A stretch of 64,000 bases of DNA, taken from NCBI GenBank assembly GCA_013407085.1, contig JACCGJ010018213.1, forward strand, positions 1 to 64,000, given 5' to 3'. The stretch is from Atriophallophorus winterbourni. Taxonomy: Eukaryota; Platyhelminthes; Trematoda; Plagiorchiida; Microphallidae. The translations under genes and the position numbers were made by a program. This document shows positions 63,259 through 64,000 of this stretch, one piece after another; the first letter of the stretch is position 1; the number at the start of each line of letters is the position of its first letter. The notes under the pieces were generated by a model. The model ran no database searches and was not told the origin of the DNA. It saw only the letters and a program-made list of their open reading frames with translations.

Positions 63259-63793
63259 ATATTTAAAGGATTATTTTATTCTGGAAATTCCAAGGCATGC
63301 TAAGCCTGATCGATAATTACCAAAGTTGTTTGTATACATGAAGCATAAAAAATGGACAATAATTATCAACATTTTCAATGTCATACGTGCTGGTAATTTT
63401 TTGTTCGTTAAAATGGTCAAGGTAAATGATAATCAATCAGTTTTATAGAAATTCAATATAAGAGCAGTTATTTTATAAAATGAAAATCGGGTGAGGGGAA
63501 AAATGACACGAAGAATATTGAAAAACAATGGACCAGAACATCGAAGAAGTGAGGAATCTCGAAGAGTCAGAATCTTCAAAAATGTTCAGTTGGAACACAT
63601 TATTATTGTCGAATATAAGTTTTGAATGAAGAGTGTCCTTTTGTAGGTATTTGTAGAAGGTTCGGCGTCGCAGTGTTGCCTCGTTTGTGAGCCGGAATTC
63701 TTCACATGGATGTAAAGAGGTAATGTGGAAAAGAAATACTAAGGAACCGAGTGACTGTTCATTATAAAAGTTGAAAAACTGATATCACTGTTA
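63259..63793. other. No gene recognised; probable 3' UTR of the minus-strand LINE
   Basis: AT-rich. The part adjoining 63794 is likely the untranslated tail of the LINE fragment read on the minus strand. Confidence 0.4.
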
Positions 63794-64000
63794 TTATCCA
63801 GCAATGCCATGATTGTATAGTTCATCTAATGAGACATCTAGGTTGAGAAGTTTCATTAATTTTTCACCTGTGAGAAATGAATTCAGATGTGATTTAAAAT
63901 CACATAGTGAGGTACAAAGTCCTATGTTTTTCGGAAGAATATTCCAGAGTTTAGCGTATTTATTTAGGTAGAAGTTACTTCTTACTTTCGTACAGGATCT
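63794..64000 (-). pseudogene. CR1-like LINE ORF2 C-terminus, running off the window
   Basis: Sixty-eight open codons plus a stop on the minus strand: VRSNFYLNKYAKLWNILPKN, IGLCTSLCDFKSHLNSFL, then a tail ending NHGIAG. It is the terminal R.NFF..R....WN.LP motif of CR1-like RT proteins. No internal stop; whether the rest is intact lies beyond the window. Confidence 0.8.

Overview
The window looks like a piece of a flatworm nuclear genome, most likely a digenean trematode. The reasons are moderately AT-rich, intron-heavy sequence with long introns; many dispersed retroposons; a Ty3/gypsy element with a CsRn1-type Gag and zinc knuckle; several CR1-like and RTE-like LINE copies; and short repeats carrying what look like decayed hammerhead ribozymes related in layout to the schistosome SM-alpha type. 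No bacterial, organellar, rRNA, tRNA or CRISPR features were seen.

Two host genes can be supported. (1) A five-exon gene on the plus strand from 14238 to 37796 encodes a 1048-residue protein recognisable as the scribbler/brakeless (ZNF608/ZNF609) transcriptional co-regulator. All five exon phases agree. Introns are 12.1, 3.9, 1.5 and 3.0 kb. (2) A compact gene on the minus strand, 42105-42713, encodes ADAT2, the catalytic subunit of the A34-to-inosine tRNA deaminase. Its introns are only 57 and 28 nt.

Layout. 1-14237: no gene; one SINE-like copy with a 13-bp target duplication, an RTE-like LINE tail and microsatellites. 14238-37796: the scribbler gene, whose introns hold three sense-oriented hammerhead-like repeats, a (TATG)n tract, an older SINE-like copy, LINE fragments and a strong inverted repeat. 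37797-42104: mostly empty, with another hammerhead-like repeat preceded by a multi-hairpin fold. 42105-42713: ADAT2. 42812-64000: an almost continuous nest of decayed retroelements.

The nest can be read as layers. An RTE-like LINE (42812-44580, minus) carries a 348-bp piggyBac-type TIR element in a TTAA site; a second copy of the same LINE (57051-59690, minus) preserves the empty site. A CR1-like LINE (44900-48170, plus) has a SINE-like element inserted between conserved reverse-transcriptase motifs. A second CR1-like LINE (49695-60790, plus) is split first by a complete but dead Ty3/gypsy element (49894-54634, target duplication GCTT) and then by the RTE-like copy. A third CR1-like unit (61233-63258) keeps ORF1 and endonuclease only, and a minus-strand CR1 terminus runs off the end of the window.

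The least expected content is the hammerhead-like repeat family (five copies, all plus strand, three in scribbler intron 1), the adjacent 95-nt multi-hairpin fold, and the 28-nt ADAT2 intron. All coordinates of element ends other than those fixed by target duplications are approximate.
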